6,443 nucleotides of DNA, from positions 1 through 6,443 of the forward strand of contig DAOVUU010000147.1 in assembly GCA_030632405.1 (NCBI GenBank), given 5' to 3'. This stretch comes from Desulfobulbaceae bacterium. GTDB lineage: Bacteria; Desulfobacterota; Desulfobulbia; Desulfobulbales; Desulfocapsaceae. The translations under genes were made by a program, and so were the position numbers. The stretch's first letter is position 1. Each line of letters opens with the position of its first letter. Of the stretch, positions 1-5,936 are shown one piece after another. The notes beneath the pieces were generated by a model. That model did not search any database. It was given only the letters and a program-made list of their open reading frames with translations, and was not told where the DNA came from.

Positions 1-941
1 AGCAGAGCATAGAGCAGATCAACCAGGATATTAATAGTAAGAATAATGAATGCAGCCAGCATTATATAGGTAACTATAATGGGCTGGTCAGTCTCAAAAA
101 TTGAGGTCAGCAGAAGATTCCCCATACCAGGCCACTGAAAAATCGTTTCTGTTACAATGGAAAAAGCAATAAGTTCTCCAAAAGATAGTCCTGCAATGGT
201 CACCACCGGAATCATCACATTCCTCAAGGCGTGTTTTAAAATAACTTTTGCAGGAGACAACCCCTTCGCCCATGCTGTCTTAATATACTCTTCAGACAGC
301 GTCTCACGCATTCCTGCCCGGGTAAGTCTAATCAGTACGGCAAGCTGATAACCTGAGAGGGTAAGTGCCGGAAGCAGAATATGCTGCCATCCGGAAAGCG
401 TCAATAAACCTGTCCGCCAGAAACCAATCTGCACAGTGTCTCCCCTGCCGAATGATGGCAGGATATTCAGATAGACAGAAAAGAACATGACAAGCAGAAT
501 ACCTATGAGAAATGTCGGTATGGAGATACCAAAAAGTGAACCGGCCATGATCGCCCGGCTGACCACACCATGGGGACTGATCGAAACAATGATCCCCAGC
601 CCCACGCCACAGATAAAAGAGATACACATCGCCGTAAACGCTAACTCAAAGGTTGCCGGAAACCGTTCAAGAATTGTATCCAGAGCATCAACCTGACTGA
701 CATAAGACTTTCCAAAATCACCCTGTACCACTCCTTTTAAGAAAGTGCTATACTGCACGTAGATCGGACGATCAAGACCGTAGGCAACCCGCACCTGCTC
801 CTGTTCAGCCTGGGTAGCGTATTGACCCGCCATCATAAGCACGGGATCTCCGGTAAACCGAAACATGACAAAACAGACCATAGATACAAGAATGAGAACA
901 ATAACACCCTGAATCAATCTTTTTGCAAGATAGGTAGTCAT
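1..941 (-). CDS. dppB: Peptide-type ABC transporter permease, DppB/OppB family (3' end cut by window edge)
   Basis: Inner-membrane channel subunit of a peptide-type ABC importer. The reading frame is open from the ATG at 939-941 to the window edge, giving 313 codons with no stop. Residues 9-30 form the first membrane helix. The family features then follow in order: the TGDP motif at 30-33, YGLDRP at 54-59, the GDFGKS motif at 74-79, and hydrophobic segments near 98-121, 135-158 and 288-312. The coupling (EAA) loop lies at about 218-241, with Y219, A223, KGL at 226-228 and HALRN at 237-241. The WPGMG motif is at 270-274. The last visible residues (DLLYAL) match the very end of this family, so only about 10-25 residues should be missing. 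No clear Shine-Dalgarno sequence precedes the start. It lies 112 nt downstream of the binding-protein gene. The symbol denotes subunit type only; substrate is unknown. A DppC-type partner is expected just past the edge. Confidence 0.93.
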   Translation of the reverse strand, partial: MTTYLAKRLIQGVIVLILVSMVCFVMFRFTGDPVLMMAGQYATQAEQEQVRVAYGLDRPIYVQYSTFLKGVVQGDFGKSYVSQVDALDTILERFPATFELAFTAMCISFICGVGLGIIVSISPHGVVSRAIMAGSLFGISIPTFLIGILLVMFFSVYLNILPSFGRGDTVQIGFWRTGLLTLSGWQHILLPALTLSGYQLAVLIRLTRAGMRETLSEEYIKTAWAKGLSPAKVILKHALRNVMIPVVTIAGLSFGELIAFSIVTETIFQWPGMGNLLLTSIFETDQPIIVTYIMLAAFIILTINILVDLLYAL

Positions 942-997
942 ATTATTTTACAGGTTAATTAACTGGTTAAACCATGGTGATAGAGGCTGAAAGCTGA

Positions 998-1033
998 AGG
1001 CTGTCAGCAGAGACAGACTCCCTCTGACAGCCT
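998..1033 (-). promoter_or_regulatory. Intercistronic RNA hairpin between the binding-protein and permease genes
   Basis: A perfect 10-bp inverted repeat (arms 998-1007 and 1024-1033, AGGCTGTCAG/CTGACAGCCT) encloses a 16-nt loop. On the minus-strand transcript the loop can pair further (A-U, G-C, G-U, G-C, A-U around a 5-nt apex) past a single bulged G. The result is a stem of roughly 15 bp. It begins about 20 nt after the binding-protein stop. No U-run follows on the minus strand, so it does not look like an intrinsic terminator. Placement after a binding-protein gene is typical of structures that protect the upstream mRNA from 3' decay or partly block read-through. That role is inferred. 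Confidence 0.7.
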
Positions 1034-1053
1034 GAACACCTTCATCCTGTTGT

Positions 1054-2571
1054 CTACTTGATTTCTTTGACCACTATCCACCGGTCCGAACGAGGTGAAT
1101 ATGTAATACCCTTTCCTTTCACAACAGCAAAGATATCCTGCTGATAATGCAATGGGATCCAGGCTACATCGGCCACTGATTCCCTGTTGATTTTCTGCAG
1201 CGCTTTTTCTCTTTCCCCGCGATCAATAATAGAAGAGGAAGCGATGAGTTGACTGTCGATTTCACTGTTTGAGTATTTTGCTCCATTATATGTCCCCATG
1301 CCTTTATCTTTATCTGGGGTATGGAGTAATTTTTCAGCAGAGCGGCCAAAATCAAAGGAGCCGTCGAACCAGCCGATTAGATAGAAATTGTATTTGTTTT
1401 TTGTGAGTTCATCAAAGAAAATCGATTTGGGTTTAACATCGAGTTTTACCTTGAGGCCAACCTTGGCCAGGTACTTTGCCACTGCCTCACATATTTTTTC
1501 ATCGTTCACATATCTATCGTTGGGGCCCGCCACGGTGATCTCAAAACCATCCGCATACCCTGCATCGGCCAACAGCTGTTTGGCCTTTTCCGGGTCATAG
1601 TCCAGTCTCTTAATAGATGCATCATAACCCACTGTCGGTACATCCGGGATCTGGTGGGCCATGGTTGCCTGGCCGCGCATAATCTTGTTAATAATCTCTT
1701 CTTCATTAATGGCGTGGGCAATTGCCTGACGCACACGGATATCCTCAAAAGGTGTCCCCACACCATTGCCTATACCCATATAAATTGCACGCCTTGCAGC
1801 CTGGGATATTATATCGACATGGCTCATTGCCTTAACCCGGTCATACAATGTCACCGGCACACCATTAACAATATCAACCTGCTTACCGGCAAGTGCAGCA
1901 AAGCGGGTAGACTCTTCTGTGATGGGAAGAATATCAACATTCTTATACTTGGGTGCTCCCTCCCAGTAGTTCTCATTGGCAGTCATGCGGATATAAGACC
2001 CCTTAACCCACTCAACAAACTTGTAGGCACCGGTTCCCATTGCACGAGTGTTGTATTCGCCATCGTCGAGATTCTCTGTAGATTCTTTATCAACAATGAA
2101 GTTCTGATGCATGGTCTCTGCAAACCATGGAACAGGCTTTTGGGTTTTAAAGATAACGGTATAATCATCCGGAGTTTCTATCGATGCTATTGCATTGGCA
2201 ATATTCAACAATTTGGAATATTTAGGATCCTTCATTCTCTCAAAGGTAAATTTGACATCCGCAGCATTAAAATCATTACCGTTATGATATTTCACCCCTT
2301 TGCGCAATTCAAACTTCCAGGTCAAAGCGTCAATCCGCTCCCATTTTACGGCTAGAGCAGGTCCCAGTTTACCTTCCGGTGCTTTCCTCTGCAGCAGACC
2401 GTCAAAAAAGTTTGACATATAGGAAAGGTTGGCATCCGATGAATAGGCGTGCGGATTCATCGCCTTCGGCGGAGCATCGGTCGCAATAACCAGATCCGCT
2501 TTTGCCATCGCATTGACCGGCAGGACCAGTGCTGTGAGCAGGGTTATGGTTTTCAGAGTACGGTATTTCAT
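1054..2571 (-). CDS. Periplasmic substrate-binding protein, peptide/nickel-type (SBP family 5)
   Basis: Periplasmic receptor that delivers substrate to the permease. The protein has 505 residues, normal for the family. Residues 1-23 are a Sec signal peptide: basic N-terminus (KYRTLK), hydrophobic core TLLTALVLP, and a likely cut after A21-M22-A23. There is no cysteine there, so it is not a lipoprotein. Family landmarks in order are the L59-L60 region after FFDG, W77, the LRKGVKYHNG motif at 89-98 followed by DFNAADVKFTFER (100-112), a TGAYKF segment, RQAIAHAI, a DPEKAKQLLADAGY stretch, and the GW at 400-401. The usual peptide-contact stretch after GW reads DGSFDFGRS (403-411), unlike the GDP-type motif of classical DppA, so the ligand may not be a plain dipeptide. 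Nickel, glutathione or opine-like ligands are also known in this superfamily. The gene ends with TAG and is preceded by the best ribosome-binding site in the operon. Confidence 0.95.
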   Translation of the reverse strand: MKYRTLKTITLLTALVLPVNAMAKADLVIATDAPPKAMNPHAYSSDANLSYMSNFFDGLLQRKAPEGKLGPALAVKWERIDALTWKFELRKGVKYHNGNDFNAADVKFTFERMKDPKYSKLLNIANAIASIETPDDYTVIFKTQKPVPWFAETMHQNFIVDKESTENLDDGEYNTRAMGTGAYKFVEWVKGSYIRMTANENYWEGAPKYKNVDILPITEESTRFAALAGKQVDIVNGVPVTLYDRVKAMSHVDIISQAARRAIYMGIGNGVGTPFEDIRVRQAIAHAINEEEIINKIMRGQATMAHQIPDVPTVGYDASIKRLDYDPEKAKQLLADAGYADGFEITVAGPNDRYVNDEKICEAVAKYLAKVGLKVKLDVKPKSIFFDELTKNKYNFYLIGWFDGSFDFGRSAEKLLHTPDKDKGMGTYNGAKYSNSEIDSQLIASSSIIDRGEREKALQKINRESVADVAWIPLHYQQDIFAVVKGKGITYSPRSDRWIVVKEIK

Positions 2572-2579
2572 TTTTTCAT

Positions 2580-2585
2580 CCTCCC
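2580..2585 (-). promoter_or_regulatory. Strong ribosome-binding site of the binding-protein gene
   Basis: The minus strand reads GGGAGG ending 8 nt before the ATG at 2569-2571, a near-ideal Shine-Dalgarno sequence at good spacing. It confirms the start chosen for the signal-peptide-bearing protein. It contrasts with the weak or missing sites of the following permease and the preceding ATPase gene. This agrees with the usual need for excess binding protein over membrane complex. Confidence 0.8.
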
Positions 2586-2626
2586 TTTTTGTTCATTTTA
2601 GATTGAACTACGCTTGTTCTTTTATT

Positions 2627-3592
2627 TTACTGATACAGATGACAGGCCACCACATGACCGTCACCCATATCGCTGAAACACGGTTCTTCTGTTGTACATA
2701 TTTCCATTTTTTGTGGACAACGTGTATGAAACCGACAGCCGGATGGCGGATCTATTGGACTGGGAACATCGCCTTCCAGCAAAATCCGTTTTTTCTTCAT
2801 CAGAGGGTTTGAGGTTGGAGCGGCTGAAAGAAGCGCCTGAGTGTATGGATGTTTAGGGGTATTATACAGGGCGCTGTAGGGAGCCTCTTCTATAATTTTC
2901 CCCAGATACATTACCAGGATTCGATCACATAAATATTCAACCACAGCCAGATCGTGGGATATTATAATGAGGGATAGATCAAAATCCCTCTTAAGATCTA
3001 TAAGCAGATTGATTATTTGAGCCTGGATGGAAACATCCAGAGCGGATACCGGTTCATCTCCGATTATCACAGTGGGATCGAGTGCCAATGCTCTGGCAAT
3101 ACCAATTCGCTGCCGCTGCCCACCAGAAAACTCATGGGGATAACGTCTCCCATGCTCCGACGACAAACCCACCGTTTCCAGTAAAAACGCCAGTCTCTCT
3201 TCTCTCTTTTGCCCGGTAAAAGCGGAATGGACATCCATCGGATCAGAGAGTATCTGATTTACAGTCATTCTCGGATTGAGTGAAGAATAGGGGTCCTGAA
3301 AAATCAGCTGCATCTTCCGCCGTAAGTCACTGAGTTCTTTCCTCGACAGCTGAGCCATATCGCGGCCTTCAAACCAGACCCTGCCCCCGGTAACCGGCGT
3401 CAAATTCATCATCGCCATACCTGCAGTCGTCTTACCGCAACCGGATTCCCCTACGATACCAAGTGTTTCCCCCTTCTCAAGATGTAAATTAATCCCGTCT
3501 ACAGCGTGCACATGGCCCACCGTCCGAGACATTAATCCCTTCTTAATTGGAAAATAAACCTGCAGTTCTTCTGCTTTGAGTATTTGGGTCAT
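2627..3592 (-). CDS. dppF: Peptide ABC transporter ATPase, DppF/OppF type
   Basis: Cytoplasmic ATPase driving the importer, pairing with the DppD-type subunit encoded upstream. It has 321 residues, the usual length. All catalytic motifs are intact: Walker A GESGCGKTT at 48-56, Q-loop Q99 in FQDPYSSLNPR, signature FSGGQRQ at 155-161, Walker B ending D179-E180, D-loop SALD at 183-186 and switch histidine H213. The N-terminal VYFPIKKG stretch and the PYSSLNPRM sequence are characteristic of the DppF/OppF side of the pair. The C-terminal oligopeptide-transporter extension carries cysteines C286, C292, C299 and C317, spaced CX5CX6CX17C, plus C305. The ATG has only a weak GGGG (3600-3603) as ribosome-binding site and lies 36 nt after the dppD stop. 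The symbol marks subunit type, not proven dipeptide specificity. Confidence 0.94.
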   Translation of the reverse strand: MTQILKAEELQVYFPIKKGLMSRTVGHVHAVDGINLHLEKGETLGIVGESGCGKTTAGMAMMNLTPVTGGRVWFEGRDMAQLSRKELSDLRRKMQLIFQDPYSSLNPRMTVNQILSDPMDVHSAFTGQKREERLAFLLETVGLSSEHGRRYPHEFSGGQRQRIGIARALALDPTVIIGDEPVSALDVSIQAQIINLLIDLKRDFDLSLIIISHDLAVVEYLCDRILVMYLGKIIEEAPYSALYNTPKHPYTQALLSAAPTSNPLMKKKRILLEGDVPSPIDPPSGCRFHTRCPQKMEICTTEEPCFSDMGDGHVVACHLYQ

Positions 3593-3628
3593 TTTTAAAC
3601 CCCGACAAACGAGAAAAATTTTACAGTG

Positions 3629-4624
3629 CTAATGGTCAATATGCAGCCAGCAACGTACACCATGTTTATCACTGACCGCAGACAGGGGAGGCTCCTGCTC
3701 AGTGCAGATCTTCATGGCCCGAGAACAGCGCTGCCTGAATGTACATCCCAAAGGGATATCATAGAGGCTTGGCACTGTCCCCTTTATCTCATTCAACTTC
3801 TTCTGTTCACCCTTACTGCGACTGCCAAGAACAGGGATCGACTGCAACAGCCCCTGGGTGTACGGATGCAGGGTGTTTTGAAACAGATCTACCGCTTCCG
3901 ATTCCTCAACTACGCGACCGGCATACATGACAACGATGCGGTCCGACATCTCGGCAATCACCCCGAGATCATGGGTGATCATCTGAATTGCGGTGCCCAG
4001 TTCATCTTTAAGCTTGTTCATCAGATCCAATATCTGGGCCTGAACGGTAACATCAAGGGCCGTTGTCGGTTCATCGGCAATAAGCAACTCAGGATCGCAG
4101 GCCAGGGCCATGGCAATCATAGCCCGCTGCCGCATACCGCCGGACAGTTGATGCGGATAGTCGTGTATCCTTTTATGCGGTGCGGGAATCTGAACCCTTT
4201 CAAGCATCTCAACGGCTGCCGCCAGACCATCTTTTTTGTTCATCCCTTTATGAAGGGTAAACATTTCCGCAATTTGATTTCCGATGCTGAATACGGGGTT
4301 AAGGGAGGTCATCGGTTCCTGAAAAATCATGGCAATACGACTGCCCCTGATACGACGCATTGCTTTCTGGCTCAACTGGGTTAGATCTTCACCATGAAAT
4401 TTAATATGACCGCCAACTATTTTACCTGGAGGGTCGGGAACAATGCGCATAACGGAGGAGGCTGTAACCGACTTACCGCACCCCGATTCCCCAACGATAC
4501 CAAGCGCCTCTCCCCTGTCAAGATGATATGAAACACCGTTAACCGCCCTTGCAGTTCCCTCAAAAGTGAAGAAGTAGGTTTTCAGATCCTGTACTTCGAG
4601 CAGATGGGAGGTGGAATCGGTCAT
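3629..4624 (-). CDS. dppD: Peptide ABC transporter ATPase, DppD/OppD type
   Basis: Second ATPase of the importer, 331 residues. Walker A GESGCGKS is at 45-52, Q-loop Q102 in [11 protein letters not shown], signature LSGGMRQR at 160-167, Walker B ending D184-E185, D-loop ALD at 189-191 and switch histidine H218. The [10 protein letters not shown] stretch near 63-72 and the LSGGMRQR signature, in contrast to FSGGQRQR in the partner, are typical of DppD/OppD subunits. The C-terminal oligopeptide-transporter domain has cysteines C294, C300, C307 and C325, with the same CX5CX6CX17C spacing as in the DppF-type protein. The ATG (4622-4624) lies 6 nt after the peptidase stop codon. An AGAGG within the last codons of the peptidase gene and an AAGG across its stop can serve as ribosome-binding sites, so the two genes are probably translationally coupled. 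Confidence 0.94.
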   Translation of the reverse strand: MTDSTSHLLEVQDLKTYFFTFEGTARAVNGVSYHLDRGEALGIVGESGCGKSVTASSVMRIVPDPPGKIVGGHIKFHGEDLTQLSQKAMRRIRGSRIAMIFQEPMTSLNPVFSIGNQIAEMFTLHKGMNKKDGLAAAVEMLERVQIPAPHKRIHDYPHQLSGGMRQRAMIAMALACDPELLIADEPTTALDVTVQAQILDLMNKLKDELGTAIQMITHDLGVIAEMSDRIVVMYAGRVVEESEAVDLFQNTLHPYTQGLLQSIPVLGSRSKGEQKKLNEIKGTVPSLYDIPLGCTFRQRCSRAMKICTEQEPPLSAVSDKHGVRCWLHIDH

Positions 4625-4630
4625 TATACC

Positions 4631-5734
4631 TTATACCTCTGCGGTTTCTTTTAAAAATTCGTTAAGACGATCAAATAGAAAATAGAGTGAATCGAGAACG
4701 ATGTGTTCTTCCTCAGTGTGCTGGGACATTTCTCCATCAGCACCCCATATGGCCCCGGGGATATTTCTCTGGGACAGATGACTGGCATCCGACGCCCCAT
4801 GTTCAAAACCGAAAACTGCCCCGTCGGAATGTTTTTGCAGGCGATCAAAGTAGGGGGATTCTCCACCGAAAAACAGTGGCGACTGCTCAAATAAGGTGGC
4901 CTTTCCGCTCACTGCTTTCTGTATATCTCCTACTATCTCATCGGGGTTGTCATGCTCAGTATAGCGGATATCCAGTGTAGCTTTTGTCTGGTGTGCAACG
5001 ATATTCACTGAGCCATTTCCGGCCTCACATTGTGTCAAAGCCACGGTTTTATGCCAGTGATCCGGTGTTTCTTCATTAAAGAGTGCTTTAACAGCCGTAT
5101 AGTCCTCGACAAAGAGATCAAAAGCATTCTGCCCAAGCCAGGGTCGCGCGGCATGCGCGGCTTTACCTGTTGCTTCCAGATGAATCCGGAGAACTCCTTT
5201 CTCTTTTGTAACTATCAGACCGGGATTGCCACCGTCCAGAGTAATAAAAAAATCTGTTTCCAGCTTCTCTGAAATTTTTCCAACCCCGCTGCGTCCTCCA
5301 ACTTCTTCATCCCCGGTTAAAAGAAGGCCAAAGCACATATCTTTTTGACTCAGCCCTCTTTCTTGTAAAGCCGCCAGATGTTCCCGAAAGAGCAGCAGTG
5401 AGAGAGCAACTGCATATTTGTCGTCAATTGCGCCGCGACCATAGAGCTTGCCGGTTTCAATCCTCGGGGTGAAAAGTGCTTCATCTTCCACTTCCACAAC
5501 ATCAAAATGGGCCATGAGCAGGACCTTTACCCTGGCACTTTCAGAGGGAAAAACAACTATTGAAGGGACGTTGTTAATATCAAAGCGCTCACACTTGATG
5601 GTATGATCACCAAGCCAACCTTCGATGAAATCGGCGCACTCCGCAATTTTTTCAGAACGAGCCTGGGTGGAGGGTATACGGATCAACTCCTCCGTTAGAT
5701 GAAGAAGTTCATCCTCAAGATGTTTCACTGCCAC
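4631..5734 (-). CDS. M20-family metallopeptidase (ArgE/DapE/CPG2-like), first gene of the operon
   Basis: Predicted cytoplasmic zinc hydrolase of 367 residues without a signal peptide. It most likely removes an amino acid from a peptide or N-acyl compound brought in by the co-encoded transporter. The di-zinc site of the M20 family is complete: H76 and D78 in MAHFDVV, bridging D104 in the GRGAIDDK motif (99-106), catalytic base E143 and ligand E144 in TGDEEVGG (140-147), D167 in the TLDGG segment, and H339 in SQHTEEEH (337-344). The inserted dimerisation domain spans about residues 178-290, with H194 in AAHAARP, the histidine that usually reaches into the partner's active site. The start is GTG (5732-5734); no in-frame ATG lies between it and the upstream TAG at 5777-5779. 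The precise reaction (dipeptidase, carboxypeptidase or deacylase) cannot be told from motifs alone. Confidence 0.92.
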   Translation of the reverse strand: MAVKHLEDELLHLTEELIRIPSTQARSEKIAECADFIEGWLGDHTIKCERFDINNVPSIVVFPSESARVKVLLMAHFDVVEVEDEALFTPRIETGKLYGRGAIDDKYAVALSLLLFREHLAALQERGLSQKDMCFGLLLTGDEEVGGRSGVGKISEKLETDFFITLDGGNPGLIVTKEKGVLRIHLEATGKAAHAARPWLGQNAFDLFVEDYTAVKALFNEETPDHWHKTVALTQCEAGNGSVNIVAHQTKATLDIRYTEHDNPDEIVGDIQKAVSGKATLFEQSPLFFGGESPYFDRLQKHSDGAVFGFEHGASDASHLSQRNIPGAIWGADGEMSQHTEEEHIVLDSLYFLFDRLNEFLKETAEV

Positions 5735-5746
5735 GGTTTTATCAAA

Positions 5747-5751
5747 CCTCC
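5747..5751 (-). promoter_or_regulatory. Ribosome-binding site of the M20 peptidase gene
   Basis: GGAGG on the minus strand, ending 12 nt before the GTG start. The site is strong but the spacing is long. No alternative ATG, GTG or TTG exists in frame between it and the GTG, so GTG 5732-5734 is the only start it can serve. The next in-frame GTG, two codons inside, would lengthen the spacing further. The non-ATG start and long spacing suggest moderate translation of the first gene. Confidence 0.65.
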
Positions 5752-5762
5752 ATAAATTGCAT

Positions 5763-5805
5763 ATTCTACTACTACTCTATATCAACTTCAACCCGGACAT
5801 TTCAA
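5763..5805 (-). promoter_or_regulatory. Candidate sigma-70-type promoter(s) of the transport operon
   Basis: Two overlapping candidates read leftwards. The first is TTGAAA (5800-5805), an 18-nt spacer, then TATAGA (5776-5781). The second is TTGAAG (5786-5791), a 17-nt spacer, then TAGAAT (5763-5768). Either would start transcription roughly 20-35 nt before the GTG, just upstream of the GGAGG site. Matches to consensus are partial (9 of 12 and 9 of 12), and AT-rich DNA gives chance matches easily. The location is right; the exact element is uncertain. Confidence 0.4.
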
Positions 5806-5812
5806 CATGACC
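5795..5812. promoter_or_regulatory. Imperfect dyad, possible operator overlapping the operon -35
   Basis: On the minus strand the sequence is GGTCAT, six bases, then ATGTCC. The outer six-base arms match as an inverted repeat at five of six positions. The site covers the candidate -35 TTGAAA at 5800-5805, where a bound repressor would block the polymerase. It is short and imperfect, so it is a candidate only. Confidence 0.25.
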
Positions 5813-5818
5813 TGCATA

Positions 5819-5836
5819 AAAGTTTAAAAAAAGTTT
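5819..5836. repeat. Two direct copies of AAAGTTT, 11 bp apart, in the divergent promoter region
   Basis: AAAGTTT occurs at 5819-5825 and again at 5830-5836, each followed by T/A-rich bases (AAAGTTTAAA and AAAGTTTTAA). The 11-bp period places both copies on about the same face of the helix, as for tandem binding of a regulator. The region is very AT-rich, so chance or a simple A-tract bend is a real alternative. Confidence 0.35.
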
Positions 5837-5867
5837 TAACCGAATAAAAAATATAATTCAAACACTA

Positions 5868-5896
5868 TTTAAAAATAATTGCCAATCCTGTATGAT
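5868..5896 (+). promoter_or_regulatory. Candidate promoter of the HTH gene
   Basis: TTTAAA (5868-5873), a 17-nt spacer and TATGAT (5891-5896) would start transcription near 5903 and give a leader of about 34 nt. The -10 matches five of six consensus positions and the -35 only four, inside AT-rich DNA. If this promoter is used, the ATG at 5892 inside the -10 cannot be the translation start. Confidence 0.3.
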
Positions 5897-5936
5897 ACTG
5901 CCTTTTCAGACACTCATTATAAATCTACAATGCGAT

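Larger units (their letters stand above)
5735..5936. other. 202-bp AT-rich divergent intergenic region
   Basis: This non-coding stretch separates the leftward transport operon from the rightward HTH gene and must hold the promoters of both. Besides the elements listed separately, the minus strand has GTTGAA or GTTGAT three times between 5781 and 5806, and there is a TAC-rich run near 5767-5777. I see no RNA gene, riboswitch fold or terminator in it. Confidence 0.7.

Noticed and set aside
328..627. 99-codon minus-strand open frame inside the permease region
   Set aside because: It is an alternate frame of the permease, whose correct frame runs unbroken from 941 to position 1 with TGDP, EAA-loop and WPGMG motifs. 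There is no frameshift.
954..978. Short palindromes (GTTAATTAAC at 954-963, TGGTTAAACCA at 964-974) just before the permease start
   Set aside because: They are short, AT-rich and overlapping. They would give only weak RNA structure, and I could not tie them to any known site, though they may add to the poor translation start.
998..1033. Intrinsic terminator at the hairpin
   Set aside because: No U-run follows the stem on the minus strand and the operon continues into a permease that belongs with it. On the plus strand there is no gene for it to end.
1654..2355. 233-codon open frame on the plus strand opposite the binding-protein gene
   Set aside because: It lies wholly inside a clearly real gene. 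The translation is rich in Cys, His and Ile with no domain logic, and there is no ribosome-binding site. It is an antisense shadow.
2591..2608. Small inverted repeat GTTCA/TGAAC in the gap before the binding-protein gene
   Set aside because: Only 5 bp with an 8-nt loop; expected by chance and too weak to call regulatory.
3626..4384. 252-codon open frame on the plus strand opposite the DppD-type ATPase gene
   Set aside because: The minus-strand protein has every ABC ATPase motif in order. The antisense translation shows no family features and starts just outside the real gene's stop by chance.
5879..5896. TTGCCA followed by TATGAT as a promoter
   Set aside because: The spacer is only 6 nt, far from the 16-18 needed, so TTGCCA is not the -35 partner of that -10.
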